The position numbers and the translations under genes are program-made. Below, piece by piece: positions 25,316-35,554 of a DNA stretch of 64,000 bases (position 1 is its first letter; each line of letters starts with the position of its first letter). The stretch is from CAYMZZ01 sp964395095 (GTDB lineage Bacteria; Bacteroidota; Bacteroidia; Chitinophagales; Chitinophagaceae): NCBI GenBank assembly GCA_964395095.1, contig CAYMZZ010000003.1, forward strand, positions 335,925 to 399,924, read 5' to 3'. A model generated the notes under the pieces. It saw only the letters and a program-made list of their open reading frames with translations, was not told the DNA's origin and ran no database searches.

Positions 25316-25448
25316 AACCAGATAGGGGAGCAAAAGGTTTAAAGTTTTCAGCAGGATGGAATCGCGTTTCGTGGCAAACGAAGACTGGATATCAGTTTGT
25401 CAATCATTAAAATCCTTAACTTCCTGCCCGGTTTAAATTTACCATCGC

Positions 25449-26699
25449 ATGAATATTAAGCTTCGGTTGACGGTTATGAATTTCCTGCAATTCTTTGTGT
25501 GGGGCTCCTGGCTAATTTCGATTGGAGGTTACCTGGGCGGCTCCCTCGGATTTTCAGGCACGCAGATAGGCGCTGTATTTTCTACAATGGGTATTTCTTC
25601 ATTATTTATGCCCGCACTAATGGGTATTATTGCGGATAAATGGGCCAATGCAGAGCGTGTGCTGGGCTTCTGTCATCTGGTCGCCGCCTTAATACTTTTA
25701 TGGGCGGCCTCAGTTAATGACCCAACAGTCTTTTTTTGGGTAATGTTGATTAACGCGATGTTTTATATGCCGACCATCGCATTGAACAATACTGTTTCAT
25801 ATATTACTCTTTCAAATAAAGGATATAAGGTTCTGGATGTTTTTCCACCCATTCGCTCCTGGGGAACGATTGGCTTTATTGTGGCTATGTGGACCGTCGA
25901 CCTGACAGGTTGGAAGGCTTCAAATATGCAACTCTATTTAAGCGCAGCAAGTGGAGTAGTACTGGCCATATATGCTTTCTTGATGCCTGCCTGCCCCCCA
26001 CCAAATAAAGGGAAAGCAAGTAATTGGGTAACGGCAATGGGCCTGAATGCTTTTGTTTTATTCAAACAGCGGAAAATGCTATTGTTTTTTCTGTTTGCAA
26101 TGAGTCTTGGCGCCGCTCTTCAAATAACCAATGCTTTTGGCGGGAGTTTTCTGGGCAGCTTTGCGTCCACCCACCCGGATTCTTTTGTGGTGAAGCGCGA
26201 AATAATCACTTTAAGTATTTCCCAGATTTCGGAATCATTGTTCATTCTAACAATTCCATTTTTCTTATATAGATATGGAATAAAGGTTGTGATGCTATTG
26301 AGTTTTATGGCTTGGGTATTGCGATTTGGCTTTTTTGGAATTGGTAACCCTGACGAGGGTCTTGTTTTCCTGATTCTTTCGATGATTATTTATGGTATGG
26401 CCTTTGACTTCTTTAATGTGTCAGGATCATTATTTGTTGAAAGAGAAGCACCTACCGAGATACGCGCCAGTGCTCAGGGTTTGTTCATGTTTATGACCAA
26501 TGGGGTTGGCGCTATGATTGGTGGATATGGAAGTGGAATGGTGGTAGACTATTTCACACGCACAACCACAATAAATGGAGCCACTGTTCGGGTCACAGAC
26601 TGGCCAAATACATGGTTTTGCTTTGCGGGATATGCTTTGGTGTTGGGATTTCTTTTTTTGCTGGTATTCCGTTACAAGCATGTCCGGACAAGCAGGTAA
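25449..26699 (+). CDS. Nucleoside permease, NupG/XapB-type MFS transporter
   Basis: A 416-residue inner-membrane protein with about twelve hydrophobic segments. The N-terminus NIKLRLTVMNFLQFFVWGSWLISIGGYL and the loop GIIADKWANAERVLG are typical of nucleoside:H+ symporters of the NupG family. FDFFNVSGSLFVEREAPTEIRASAQG is the conserved cytoplasmic stretch of the C-terminal half. The gene looks more A+T-rich than its neighbours by eye. It is monocistronic with a bidirectional terminator after it. Confidence 0.88.
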   Translation: MNIKLRLTVMNFLQFFVWGSWLISIGGYLGGSLGFSGTQIGAVFSTMGISSLFMPALMGIIADKWANAERVLGFCHLVAALILLWAASVNDPTVFFWVMLINAMFYMPTIALNNTVSYITLSNKGYKVLDVFPPIRSWGTIGFIVAMWTVDLTGWKASNMQLYLSAASGVVLAIYAFLMPACPPPNKGKASNWVTAMGLNAFVLFKQRKMLLFFLFAMSLGAALQITNAFGGSFLGSFASTHPDSFVVKREIITLSISQISESLFILTIPFFLYRYGIKVVMLLSFMAWVLRFGFFGIGNPDEGLVFLILSMIIYGMAFDFFNVSGSLFVEREAPTEIRASAQGLFMFMTNGVGAMIGGYGSGMVVDYFTRTTTINGATVRVTDWPNTWFCFAGYALVLGFLFLLVFRYKHVRTSR

Positions 26700-26720
26700 G
26701 ATTTTTTCGGAAGCTGTAAA

Positions 26721-26760
26721 TAAAAGGAAGGGACTGCTACTAAGCAGTCCCTTCCTTTTA
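26721..26760. terminator. Bidirectional intrinsic terminator between permease and trxA
   Basis: An 18-bp perfect stem (26721-26738 with 26743-26760) and loop ACTA, core GGAAGGGACTGCT. A and T runs at both ends let it serve both convergent genes. Confidence 0.92.
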
Positions 26761-26822
26761 TTTGAATGTTTGGATATTCTTATACCAAAGGGGAATATTC
26801 ACCCGATTTTGGGACTTCAAAC

Positions 26823-27140
26823 TTAGATATGCGCCTCAATCTTCTTCACAAAATTGCTCTTCGGCTGTGCGCCAACCAGTTTATCCACTACCTGTCCGCC
26901 CTTGATGAAAAGAATGGCAGGAATGGAAGTAATGCCATAGTTCATCGAAACCTGGGGATTATTGTCTACGTTCACTTTGCCGATATTCACTTTGCCATCG
27001 TATTCTTTGGAAAGTTCTTCGATTACGGGACCAATAGCGCGGCAGGGACCACACCATTCTGCCCAGAAATCCACTACGGTCAGTTTATCCGAAGCCAGCA
27101 CATCCGACTGGAAATTGGAATCATTGAATTCTTTTGCCAT
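26823..27140 (-). CDS. trxA: Thioredoxin
   Basis: A 105-residue cytoplasmic thioredoxin with the active site WAEWCGPCRA (C30, C33) and the cis-Pro loop GITSIPAILFIKGG. Normal length and no signal peptide. Monocistronic. Confidence 0.97.
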   Translation of the reverse strand: MAKEFNDSNFQSDVLASDKLTVVDFWAEWCGPCRAIGPVIEELSKEYDGKVNIGKVNVDNNPQVSMNYGITSIPAILFIKGGQVVDKLVGAQPKSNFVKKIEAHI

Positions 27141-27181
27141 CGTATTTATTTTAATTTTTAATGTTTACGTAAAGTGGAATG

Positions 27182-27189
27182 CAAATTTA
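27182..27189 (-). promoter_or_regulatory. -7 promoter box TAAATTTG for trxA
   Basis: Exact TAnnTTTG match about 40 nt before the trxA ATG; no clear -33 element. Confidence 0.55.
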
Positions 27190-27329
27190 ATTCCGTTCAA
27201 CATAACAGCCCAGACTGGCAGAAAGTTGTGTAAAACTTGGCAGCCGGTAGGGGCATTCAGGCCAGTTTGTCGGCCATACTAACATTTTGTATGGTTTTCT
27301 TTTTCAATGCTTTAACTTATCAAACATCC

Positions 27330-30300
27330 TTAGTTGAGTTGTACCTGTATCTCACATTCCGGTTTTTGCTCCAGAAACTGAATCAGTTCATCGTTCATTC
27401 GGAAACTATTGGTACCGGTTTGCAGGCTGATGCGCAGGTTTTGGGTGGGGTCCTTTAGTACCAGCCGGAAGCTGGTGTCGCCATTACGATGGGTTTTCAG
27501 GTTTTTGGCCAGGAAATCAATCCACTCTTCGTTGAGGTAGGCCGGATGCATTTCTATCTGCAACTGCCTTGTCTGGCTCTCCTTGATGTTTTCGGCGAGT
27601 GAGATGCTGCCGACCCTGAACTCCCACTCATCGCGGCCAAAGCGGGGTTTGAGCTGGCCGGTGACATACAAAGCCGTGCCGGGCATGAGCAGTGGGGAAA
27701 AGCGGAGGTAATCTTCCTTAAATAAAGCGATCTCCATTTTACCCGAAAAATCTTCCAGCGTAAAGCGGCCGAACTTGTTTCCGTTTTGGGCGATGCGGTG
27801 ATCGGCTCCCGTTACCAGCGCGAGCAGCTTGAATCCACGGCCGGGGTTGGGCTGTGCCTTGATGGTATCGCGAAACTCGTTGAAGTCGGCGATGGAGCTG
27901 ATGCCATAATGTTTAATCTCGAATTTGTAATGATCCAGGGGATGACCGCTCAGGAACATACCCGTTACATCCTTCTCAAAAGCCAGTTGTTCGGTGAGCG
28001 GCCAGGGAGCACAATCCGCTATTCGCGGAGGCGGTATCTCCATATCAATGGCCATATCGCCAAATAGCGTGGCGGAGGACGTAACACTTTGCGCGGCAAT
28101 TACCTGGCCATACTTGATAATTTTTTCCAGGCCGGTAGCGGTATCTCCTTCCGCCACGGTAAAGTACTGGGCCCTGTGCATGGCGGGGAAGCAATCAAAG
28201 GCCCCGGCATAGGCGAGGCTTTCCAGGGTCTTTTTATTCACCGCCCGCTGATTAATGCGCTTGATAAAATCAAAGATGTCGTTAAAAGCACCACTCTTCC
28301 CACGCTCCTCGATGATATTTTCCACGGCGGCTTCGCCCACGCCCTTCAAACCACCGAGGCCAAAGCGAATTTCGCCCGCCTTATTCACGGCAAAGCCTTT
28401 CAGCGATTCATTGATATCCGGACCCAGCACTTTGATGCCCATTCGCTTACATTCTTCCATGAAGAAGGTGATCTTGTCGATGCTGCCGGCGTTGTTGAGC
28501 ACGGCCGACATATATTCACCCGGATAATGGGCTTTGAGGTAGGCGGTTTGGTAAGCGACAAAAGCGTAACAGGTGGAATGCGATTTGTTGAAGGCGTATT
28601 GGGCAAAAGCTTCCCAGTCGGTCCAGATTTTTTCCAGCTTTTCGGCCGGAAAGTTTTTTTCGGTAGCGCCTTTGATAAACTGCGCCTTCATTTTATCGAG
28701 TACCGCCTTTTGCTTTTTACCCATGGCTTTGCGAAGCACGTCGGCATCGCCCTTGCTAAAGCCGGCCAGCTTTTGCGCCAGCAGCATTACCTGTTCCTGG
28801 TATACCGTAATACCATAGGTTTCTTCCAGGTATTCCGCCATCTCGGGCAGGTCGTAGCTGATGGCTTCGCGGCCATGCTTGCGGTCGATATAATTGGGTA
28901 TATAGGCGATAGGACCGGGCCGGTACAGCGCGTTCATCGCGATAAGGTCGCCAAACTTATCGGGCTTTAGTTCGCGCAGGTATTTCTGCATACCCGGGCT
29001 TTCGAACTGAAATGTGCCGATGGTAGCGCCGAGCTGGTACAGTTCAAATGTCTTGCCGTCATCAAGCGGAATGCTGTCGATGTCGATATCGACATTATGG
29101 TTTTGCCGTATAAGTTGCAACGCGTTCTTGATGATGGTAAGGGTCTTCAATCCAAGGAAGTCCATCTTGATTACCCCGGCGTCTTCAATCACATTGCCTT
29201 CAAATTGTGTAACCCAGAGTGGCGAATCTTTGGCCACCGTTACAGGCAGTAGTTCGGTAAGGTCTTTGGGGGCGATGATGATACCCGCGGCATGAATGCC
29301 GGTATTGCGTACCGAACCTTCGAGGCGTTCGGCCTCATGCAATACTTTGCTGGCCTGGGTATCGGTTTGGTCATAGATCTCCCGGAGGCGCCGCACCATG
29401 TCAAGATCATCGGTGCTGAGGCCATCTTTTTCTTCGAGCGACTTTTCTCCGTCCCTGCTGCGCATGGGCGCATGCAGCACCCTGCGCAGTTCTATACCGG
29501 GCTTTTCGGGTACCAGTTTGGCCAGGGCATTCGATTCAGGCAGGGGCAGGTCCATCACGCGCGCCACGTCCTTGATGCTCATTTTTGCGGCCATGGTACC
29601 ATAGGTAATAATCTGGGCTACCTGGTTATTGCCATATTTCTCCACCACATAATCGATCACTTTCTGCCTTCCTTCATCATCAAAATCGGTATCGATATCG
29701 GGCATCGATTTCCGGTCGGGATTCAGAAAACGTTCGAAAAGCAACTTGTACTTGATGGGGTCGATATTGGTGATACCGGTGCAGTAGGCGACAACAGAAC
29801 CCGCGGCCGATCCGCGACCCGGACCAATGAATACACCTATATCCCGGCCGGCCCGGATAAAATCGCTCACGATCAGAAAATAACCCGCAAAGCCCATGGT
29901 CTTGATGGTATAGAGCTCAAAGCGGATACGTTCGTCGATCTCAGGGGTTATTTCGCTGTAGCGCTGGCGTGCGCCTTCCCAGGTAAGGTGTTCCAGGTAT
30001 TCATCCTGGCTGCTGAATTCTTTGGGTACCTGGAAGAAGGGGAGCAGGATATCCCTTTTCAAATTGAGCAGGTCAACCTTGTCAACAATCTCGTTGGTAT
30101 TGTCGAGCGCTTCCGGCAGATCCGAAAATACCTGGCTCATTTCCGCCGTGGTCTTAAAATAAAACTGGTCGTTGGGGAAAGCAAACCGCTTTCCCTTCAT
30201 GTTCACGTCATCATCCGCAAAATCGCGCATGGCCGGTGTGGTAATCTTTTCGCCGGTATTAATGCACAAAAGAATATCGTGGGCATTGAAATCGCTTTGC

Positions 30301-30953
30301 TCCACATAGTGTGAATCGTTGCTGGCGATAATCTTCACCTGGTATTTGCGCGCCAGTTTTACCAGCACTTCGTTTACCTTGTCCTGCTCGGCCATACCAT
30401 GCCTTTGCAGTTCCACATAAAAATCATCCTGGAAAATATTGAGCCACCATTTGAATTCGTTCTCCCCTTCGGCTTCGCCATGCCGCAGAATGGCCTGTGG
30501 CACCGAAGCACCCAGGCAACAGGTGGTGGCGATAAGCCCCTCATGGTGCTTCAGGATGAGTTCCTTATCGATCCGGGGATATTTGCTGTACAGCCCTTCG
30601 ATATAACCCAGCGAGGTGAGCTTTACCAGGTTGCGGTAGCCCTGATCGTTTTTGGCGAGTAATATCTGATGGTGACGAATATCTTTCTGGTCCTTGGTGA
30701 AGGTTTTCTGATGCCGGTTGGCAGTTACATAGAATTCACAACCCACAACCGGTTTCACCTTCAGCTTGCCATTTTCATCCGTATGCTTATAGGCTTCCGC
30801 CACAAAGGCGAATGCGCCAAACATATTGCCATGGTCGCTGATGGCCAGCGCGGGTTGGCCATCGGCTATGGCTTTTTTGTACAGATTAGGTATGGCGGCC
30901 GCGCCATCGAGCAGGGAAAACTGGGTATGTACGTGTAAATGTGAAAATTTCAT
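27330..30953 (-). CDS. dnaE: DNA polymerase III alpha subunit
   Basis: Replicative polymerase. From the ATG at 30953 the product is 1207 residues and begins MKFSHLHVHTQFSLLDGAAAI, the PHP domain start; the 27 residues encoded upstream to 31034 do not belong to the family. Order: PHP domain (1-280), polymerase core with GPGRGSAAGSVVAYC and PDIDTDFDDEGR, thumb and fingers with FQFESPGMQKYLRELKP and YALNKSHS-like AFNKSHSTCYAF, helix-hairpin-helix region (FGLGGLKGVGEAAVENI) and the OB fold (FGRFTLEDFSGKMEIALF). It is a DnaE1-type replicase. Monocistronic. Confidence 0.97.
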   Translation of the reverse strand: MKFSHLHVHTQFSLLDGAAAIPNLYKKAIADGQPALAISDHGNMFGAFAFVAEAYKHTDENGKLKVKPVVGCEFYVTANRHQKTFTKDQKDIRHHQILLAKNDQGYRNLVKLTSLGYIEGLYSKYPRIDKELILKHHEGLIATTCCLGASVPQAILRHGEAEGENEFKWWLNIFQDDFYVELQRHGMAEQDKVNEVLVKLARKYQVKIIASNDSHYVEQSDFNAHDILLCINTGEKITTPAMRDFADDDVNMKGKRFAFPNDQFYFKTTAEMSQVFSDLPEALDNTNEIVDKVDLLNLKRDILLPFFQVPKEFSSQDEYLEHLTWEGARQRYSEITPEIDERIRFELYTIKTMGFAGYFLIVSDFIRAGRDIGVFIGPGRGSAAGSVVAYCTGITNIDPIKYKLLFERFLNPDRKSMPDIDTDFDDEGRQKVIDYVVEKYGNNQVAQIITYGTMAAKMSIKDVARVMDLPLPESNALAKLVPEKPGIELRRVLHAPMRSRDGEKSLEEKDGLSTDDLDMVRRLREIYDQTDTQASKVLHEAERLEGSVRNTGIHAAGIIIAPKDLTELLPVTVAKDSPLWVTQFEGNVIEDAGVIKMDFLGLKTLTIIKNALQLIRQNHNVDIDIDSIPLDDGKTFELYQLGATIGTFQFESPGMQKYLRELKPDKFGDLIAMNALYRPGPIAYIPNYIDRKHGREAISYDLPEMAEYLEETYGITVYQEQVMLLAQKLAGFSKGDADVLRKAMGKKQKAVLDKMKAQFIKGATEKNFPAEKLEKIWTDWEAFAQYAFNKSHSTCYAFVAYQTAYLKAHYPGEYMSAVLNNAGSIDKITFFMEECKRMGIKVLGPDINESLKGFAVNKAGEIRFGLGGLKGVGEAAVENIIEERGKSGAFNDIFDFIKRINQRAVNKKTLESLAYAGAFDCFPAMHRAQYFTVAEGDTATGLEKIIKYGQVIAAQSVTSSATLFGDMAIDMEIPPPRIADCAPWPLTEQLAFEKDVTGMFLSGHPLDHYKFEIKHYGISSIADFNEFRDTIKAQPNPGRGFKLLALVTGADHRIAQNGNKFGRFTLEDFSGKMEIALFKEDYLRFSPLLMPGTALYVTGQLKPRFGRDEWEFRVGSISLAENIKESQTRQLQIEMHPAYLNEEWIDFLAKNLKTHRNGDTSFRLVLKDPTQNLRISLQTGTNSFRMNDELIQFLEQKPECEIQVQLN

Positions 30954-31252
30954 GGGTTGCACTGATTTCAAATTCTCGCAGCGTAGAGACGAATCCTTCC
31001 TTACAAAAGTGCCGAATTCGCAAAGTTCAGCCATCTTTAGTTACCCACAAAGTGGGGCCCTATTTGCATAAACTCCTTAGCCTTTTAATCAATGCTTTGG
31101 TTATCAGCGTCTTGACCGACGCAATAACAGAGCGTCAGCTCCGTTATGGTAATTGATTTTTATGAGGAATTATCCTCTATTTTTGCACATCCGGCCGCGG
31201 GGTCGCCGGCAACTGTTTTTCCGTTGAAAATTCCCCGCACAATGGAACACTC
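30954..31252. other. Intergenic region between dnaE and NlpC/P60 gene
   Basis: About 300 bp between divergent genes. It contains the plus-strand promoter at 31153-31185 and, on the minus strand, a near-consensus GAACTTTG about 60-70 nt before dnaE. A short inverted repeat CCCACAAAGTGGG lies at 31045-31057. No coding sequence is recognizable. Confidence 0.6.
31153..31185 (+). promoter_or_regulatory. Promoter TTG-N22-TATTTTTG
   Basis: TTG at 31153-31155 and an exact -7 box TATTTTTG at 31178-31185. Start of transcription near 31191, leaving a 60-nt leader before the NlpC/P60 gene. Confidence 0.6.
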
Positions 31253-32011
31253 ATGGCAAGAAATCTAATGGCAAAAAATTGGATCGCTGCATTGGGAATC
31301 ATTGTATGGTTGTCAAGCTGTTCAAGTATGCGTCCCGTCAACAACAAGCTGTCTTCGCCTCTTCGGCAAAGCGGGTCGACGCAAACCAGTAATTCTCCGG
31401 AAGCAACTAAAGACATCAAATTCCTCGACGATATCAGCCTGGAGCAGGACGCTTCGGTGGTAAAGGTGAAGAAGGAAAATACGCCGGCGCGTAAACCTTC
31501 CGGCGCGCAGTCGGCCACCGGCAACACGGCCGGCAATCGTTTCCTCAATCGCACGGCCAGTGTGGAAAAGGCAAGTGCGGTACAATTGAAATACGCGGTG
31601 CTTCTGAATACGGAAGTGGAACATATTTCGGACCTGAAGCTGCTGGATCATGTGGATGAATGGTATGGCACGCCATATCGCCTGGGTGGCAGCAGCAAGA
31701 AAGGAATTGATTGTTCCGCCTTTGTGCAGGCAGTGTATCTTTCGGCCTATGCCATGTCGGTGCCACGTACAGCAAGGGAGCAGTATAAATATTCCCGCAT
31801 AGTTTCCGCCACCGAATTGCAGGAAGGCGATTTGGTATTCTTCAACACCCGTGGGGGTGTATCTCATGTTGGCATCTATCTCCAGAATAATAAATTCATA
31901 CATGCATCCTCATCCCAGGGCGTAACCGTAAGCGATCTTTTTGAGCCCTATTATCTGAAAAGATATATTGGAGCGGGAAGGATAGAGAAGCCGCAGGCGT
32001 CCAGTAAGTAG
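31253..32011 (+). CDS. NlpC/P60 (C40) peptidoglycan endopeptidase lipoprotein
   Basis: A 252-residue lipoprotein with lipobox VWLSSC (C23). Residues 30-110 are Ser/Thr/Lys-rich and probably disordered; the C40 domain is about 125-245 with catalytic C154 (GIDCSAFVQAVY), H205 (GGVSHVGIYL) and H217 (FIHASSS). It cleaves peptide stems of murein. A second ATG at residue 6 is possible. The stop TAG is formed by the following heptad array. Confidence 0.92.
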   Translation: MARNLMAKNWIAALGIIVWLSSCSSMRPVNNKLSSPLRQSGSTQTSNSPEATKDIKFLDDISLEQDASVVKVKKENTPARKPSGAQSATGNTAGNRFLNRTASVEKASAVQLKYAVLLNTEVEHISDLKLLDHVDEWYGTPYRLGGSSKKGIDCSAFVQAVYLSAYAMSVPRTAREQYKYSRIVSATELQEGDLVFFNTRGGVSHVGIYLQNNKFIHASSSQGVTVSDLFEPYYLKRYIGAGRIEKPQASSK

Positions 32012-32332
32012 TTAGTAGGGAGTAGGAAGTTGTGAGTAGTAAGTAGTAAGTAGTAAGTAGTAAGTGTCACGTCCAAAAAAAGTTGGCACTATTTACAGTA
32101 TTCATTTATCTGCGCTCATCTGCGGAATAATCTGCGAAAATTTGCGGGAAAACTCACCTGAACTTTGAAGCGGTTTAAACTGCTGAAGCGTTTCTCGCAG
32201 ATGGACGCAGATTGCCACGCAAATTTGCGCAGATTTTTTTCATCAAATCAAATTCTAACTCCAAGCCTTCTCATTGCCTCTTTTCCCACTTTCCACCCCC
32301 CACTTCCTACTCCCTACTCACTACTTACAACA
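32004..32332. repeat. Nested repeat block: heptad arms around a TCTGCG element
   Basis: Arm 32004-32066 (TAAGTAG units) supplies the preceding stop codon. The inverse arm 32300-32332 supplies the stop codon of the minus-strand flippase gene. Between them, 32106-32240, is a TCTGCG/GCAGA element like that at 9150-9276, in less perfect inverted form. No gene is seen in this 313-bp gap. Confidence 0.85.
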
Positions 32333-33821
32333 TTCTCTTCCTTATCGCTTCCAGCACCGGCTTCGCATCGGGTGTAATTTTAAACAGAATGGTAGCGCTG
32401 ATATAGAGAATGCAGAACAAGCTGCTGCGAAGCACCATGCCCCAGATGCCTTCCATATCGCGAAAGAGAAAATAGGCGATGGCGCCGGAAGCGGCGGCCA
32501 GCAACAGGGCATAAAGGGAAGCTGCGGTAAAGGGCATTAACCTGAACTTCTTCCATAAAAAAGCAAAGCGTACAAAATTGTACAGCCCAATCGCGATGAG
32601 GTTGGCTACCGCAGGACCCATTATGTCCATTTTGCGGGCCAGGATAATCGATAGGGGCAACATCAGCGCCAGCAGGCATACTCCGCTGATCAGTTCCACG
32701 CGCCAGTAATTGGAAGTGCCAATGATTTCCGCATTGAGGCCGGTTCCCATTTCAATAACGCGGGTCAGTCCCATGATCAGGAAGGCAGGAAAACCCAGCA
32801 GAAATGCTTCTTTCAATCCAAAGGTATGGATGGCGGCTTCATAGTTCAGGGCGATCAGCAGGAAGAGGCCACAGGAAAAGATGAGCTGGTTTAAGGAAGA
32901 ACGCTGGTAAATCCGTTGCAGCTTATCGCGGTCCTTATCCTTCCAGGCTCGTGCAAGTGCGGGGATGGCGGCGGCAACAATACCCCTTTTTGGTGCGAGT
33001 ATTACACCGGCCAGCAGTTGCGCCAACCCGAAAATACCGGTCTTGGCCATACCATCATCGAGCACCGCGGCAATCACCAGTTGATCAAATACCTGCGCGA
33101 TGGTGAAGATCAGGAATCCGGAATACAGAAATAGCGAGAATGTCAGGATCTTCTTATATAACCTGCGGGTAACTTTACTGATCTGTAGCGTAAAATGAAT
33201 CTTCCCTTTCGCCGCCAGGTATAGCAGCAGCGTGAGCGCAATGGCGGGATAAGTAAACGCATAGAGCTTGATAAACAAATCGAAATCCGGAATCAGTTTC
33301 CAGATAAAAAGCACAATCAGTACTGTAATGATCAAACGCCACTGTATCTCCTTGAGGAAATTGGTGAGAATGGGCTTACCCACATTCCAGGCATACACTT
33401 CCAGAATGCTGAATAAGGTGAGACCCAGCCCCAGCGGAAAAATCCAGAAATAATAATTGACCAGCTCGGGTGAGTTCTCCGAATATTTCCGGATCACCAG
33501 ATCCTTGAACACCCAGCCTCCCACACAAACCAGCGCAAAGCCTATGAGACCGGCGATCAGCGCGAGGCTCAGCATATCGTTGCGGCGCTCGGGAAGATGG
33601 TCTTTATAATAGGGATAAAATTTAGCGATATAGGAAGGCATCGCGAAATTGGCGAAGGCCGCCATCATCTGCGCGATGGCAATAAATATCGTGGTTAATC
33701 CATACTGCGCCGTAGTGAAATATTTTTCCGCGCCAAAAAAATAGGTATTCAATAAACCCACGGCAAAGCCCAGGTAAATGACCAGGGAGGCGATGATACT
33801 TTGCCGGCGGATGGTGCTCAT
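32325..33821 (-). CDS. Polysaccharide/lipid-linked oligosaccharide flippase (MOP superfamily)
   Basis: A 498-residue membrane protein with 12-14 hydrophobic segments, resembling Wzx/MurJ-type exporters. RRQSIIASLVIYLGFAVGLLNTYFFG at the start and VFDQLVIAAVLDDGMAKTGIFGLAQLLAG in the middle fit lipopolysaccharide flippases of Bacteroidetes. No glycosyltransferases are nearby, so the substrate is unknown. Its last residue is followed by a TAA that belongs to the heptad repeat. Confidence 0.85.
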   Translation of the reverse strand: MSTIRRQSIIASLVIYLGFAVGLLNTYFFGAEKYFTTAQYGLTTIFIAIAQMMAAFANFAMPSYIAKFYPYYKDHLPERRNDMLSLALIAGLIGFALVCVGGWVFKDLVIRKYSENSPELVNYYFWIFPLGLGLTLFSILEVYAWNVGKPILTNFLKEIQWRLIITVLIVLFIWKLIPDFDLFIKLYAFTYPAIALTLLLYLAAKGKIHFTLQISKVTRRLYKKILTFSLFLYSGFLIFTIAQVFDQLVIAAVLDDGMAKTGIFGLAQLLAGVILAPKRGIVAAAIPALARAWKDKDRDKLQRIYQRSSLNQLIFSCGLFLLIALNYEAAIHTFGLKEAFLLGFPAFLIMGLTRVIEMGTGLNAEIIGTSNYWRVELISGVCLLALMLPLSIILARKMDIMGPAVANLIAIGLYNFVRFAFLWKKFRLMPFTAASLYALLLAAASGAIAYFLFRDMEGIWGMVLRSSLFCILYISATILFKITPDAKPVLEAIRKRML

Positions 33822-33825
33822 GGGG

Positions 33826-33865
33826 AGTGGTAAGTGGTAAGTGGTAAGTAGTAAGTAGTAAGTTG
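33826..33865. repeat. Single heptad arm (TAAGTGG/TAAGTAG)
   Basis: Five to six units between two minus-strand genes: 4 nt upstream of the flippase ATG and 8 nt from the peptidase stop. No inverse arm. The flippase leader is therefore made almost entirely of this repeat. Confidence 0.85.
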
Positions 33866-33873
33866 GGGTTGGG

Positions 33874-35553
33874 TTATAATTTTTTGGTGCTTATGTAGAA
33901 ATTGGGGTTTACTTTCAATTCACCGGGCATTTTGCCGGTGAGTTTGAGGGTTTTGAAACCGGTGCCGGGCTGGATCCATTGCTCTTTGTTGTTGACAACA
34001 ATCTTCAGCGGCATGTCGAATCCTTCCACCGTTTCGGCCCAGCGGTACTTCAGGGTATAGGCTGCCGCGCCCGCCGGTATCAGTTCGTATTCCAGCACGG
34101 GGATAGTGGATTGCCGAAGATACTGATCAAAAATCCTGTCGAGCTTCTTGCCTGATTGTTTGGCCATATAAGCTTCCACTTCGCGGCTGCTGGTGAGTTT
34201 ATGATAAAATTCTTTATTCAGTCCCCGTAATATCTCCTTAAACCTGGCATCGTTATTTATCACCTGGCGGATAGTATGCAACAGGTTGGCGCCCTTAAAA
34301 TACATATCGCCACTGCCTTCCTGGTTTACCCCATAGGGTCCGATAATGGGCGCGTCGTTCCCGATATTATTGCGCAGCCCCCGGCAATACTCGTCGGCGG
34401 CTTTCTTACCATACTGGCATTCTACAAATAATACTTCGCTGTAAGTGGTAAAGCCTTCGTGCACCCACATATCCGCAATGTCGCGGGTGGTGACATTGTT
34501 GGCAAACCATTCATGCCCTGTTTCATGGATAATAATATAATCCCATTGGGTACCCCAGCCACTTCCGGAGAGGTCTGAACCCAGGTAGCCATCCCTGTAT
34601 TGGTTGCCATAAGCCACCGCGCTCTGGTGTTCCATACCCAGGTGTGGCGTTTCAATCATCTTGTAGCTGTCTTCATAAAAAGGGTAGGGGCCAAACCAGT
34701 CTTCGAAACAGGTCATCATGCGTTGTACATCGCGGCCAAAATGCGCCTTGCTGCGCTCGAGGTTATAGTCGAGTACCCAATAGCTGGCATCCAGTTCTCC
34801 CCTGGTTCCCCTGATCTTTTCTTCCCAGTTTACATAGTGACCGATATAGGGAATGATATTATAATTATTGATCGGGCTTTTCACTTCCCATTTCCAGGTA
34901 GTATTGCCATTGGCACCCGGAGTTTTTTTCACGAGTCGGCCATTGCCCACCGCAACCAGTGAGTCGGGTACAGTGATGGAAAGGCTGGCACCCTGGTCGG
35001 GCTCATCGGCCTGGAAATCTTTACAGGGGTACCACACACTGGCGCCCAATCCCTGGCAGGCCACGGTGATCCAGTCACGCTTCAGGGAGTCTTTGGCCCA
35101 TACCCAGCCACCATCCCAGGGCGCCCTCACGGCTTCACGGGGTGTGCCGCTGAAATGAAGGACCAGGGTATGCTCCGTTCCTTCCTTTAGTTCACGTTCA
35201 TTGAAGTTGATCCAAACAACATTACCTTCCCGGCTAAAGGGAAGTGCGCCATATTTCATTTGCACATATTCTACCCGATCAAGCTGCATGGGCATCTGCA
35301 AATCAATTTGCATCAGACCCGGCTGGCCTCCCTTGATTACTTTAAAATGAAGCTGATTACTTCCTTTAATGGATTTATTCGGAATGTCAACCGCTACTTT
35401 CAGGTCGTAACGCAGCACATCCCACCAGGCGCGGGCTTCACCATTGCTGCCACGCAATGTATCGGCCTTTGTGAATGATCCGGCTTCCTGCGCGCTGGCA
35501 AAGGATAGGAAGAATGTCCAAACTGTCAGGTAAACAAAGTATTTCACAGCCAT
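33874..35553 (-). CDS. M1 family metallopeptidase, exported
   Basis: A 559-residue zinc aminopeptidase-like protein with a signal peptide (about 1-21, LSFASAQ). The zinc site is HETGH at 343-347 with E366 (WVHEGFTTYSEVLF). The exopeptidase motif is LGMEHQ in place of GAMEN. Shorter than the peptidase at 13455-15833 because it lacks the C-terminal beta domain. Upstream, TAAATTTA differs from the -7 consensus by one base. Confidence 0.93.
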   Translation of the reverse strand: MAVKYFVYLTVWTFFLSFASAQEAGSFTKADTLRGSNGEARAWWDVLRYDLKVAVDIPNKSIKGSNQLHFKVIKGGQPGLMQIDLQMPMQLDRVEYVQMKYGALPFSREGNVVWINFNERELKEGTEHTLVLHFSGTPREAVRAPWDGGWVWAKDSLKRDWITVACQGLGASVWYPCKDFQADEPDQGASLSITVPDSLVAVGNGRLVKKTPGANGNTTWKWEVKSPINNYNIIPYIGHYVNWEEKIRGTRGELDASYWVLDYNLERSKAHFGRDVQRMMTCFEDWFGPYPFYEDSYKMIETPHLGMEHQSAVAYGNQYRDGYLGSDLSGSGWGTQWDYIIIHETGHEWFANNVTTRDIADMWVHEGFTTYSEVLFVECQYGKKAADEYCRGLRNNIGNDAPIIGPYGVNQEGSGDMYFKGANLLHTIRQVINNDARFKEILRGLNKEFYHKLTSSREVEAYMAKQSGKKLDRIFDQYLRQSTIPVLEYELIPAGAAAYTLKYRWAETVEGFDMPLKIVVNNKEQWIQPGTGFKTLKLTGKMPGELKVNPNFYISTKKL

Positions 35554-35554
35554 A

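Noticed and set aside
28089..28970. 293-codon open frame opposite dnaE
   Set aside because: Antisense shadow of a conserved gene with matching codon phase; no family features.
30954..31034. 27-residue N-terminal extension of DnaE
   Set aside because: The PHP domain begins at the ATG at 30953; the extension covers the intergenic region and its likely promoter.
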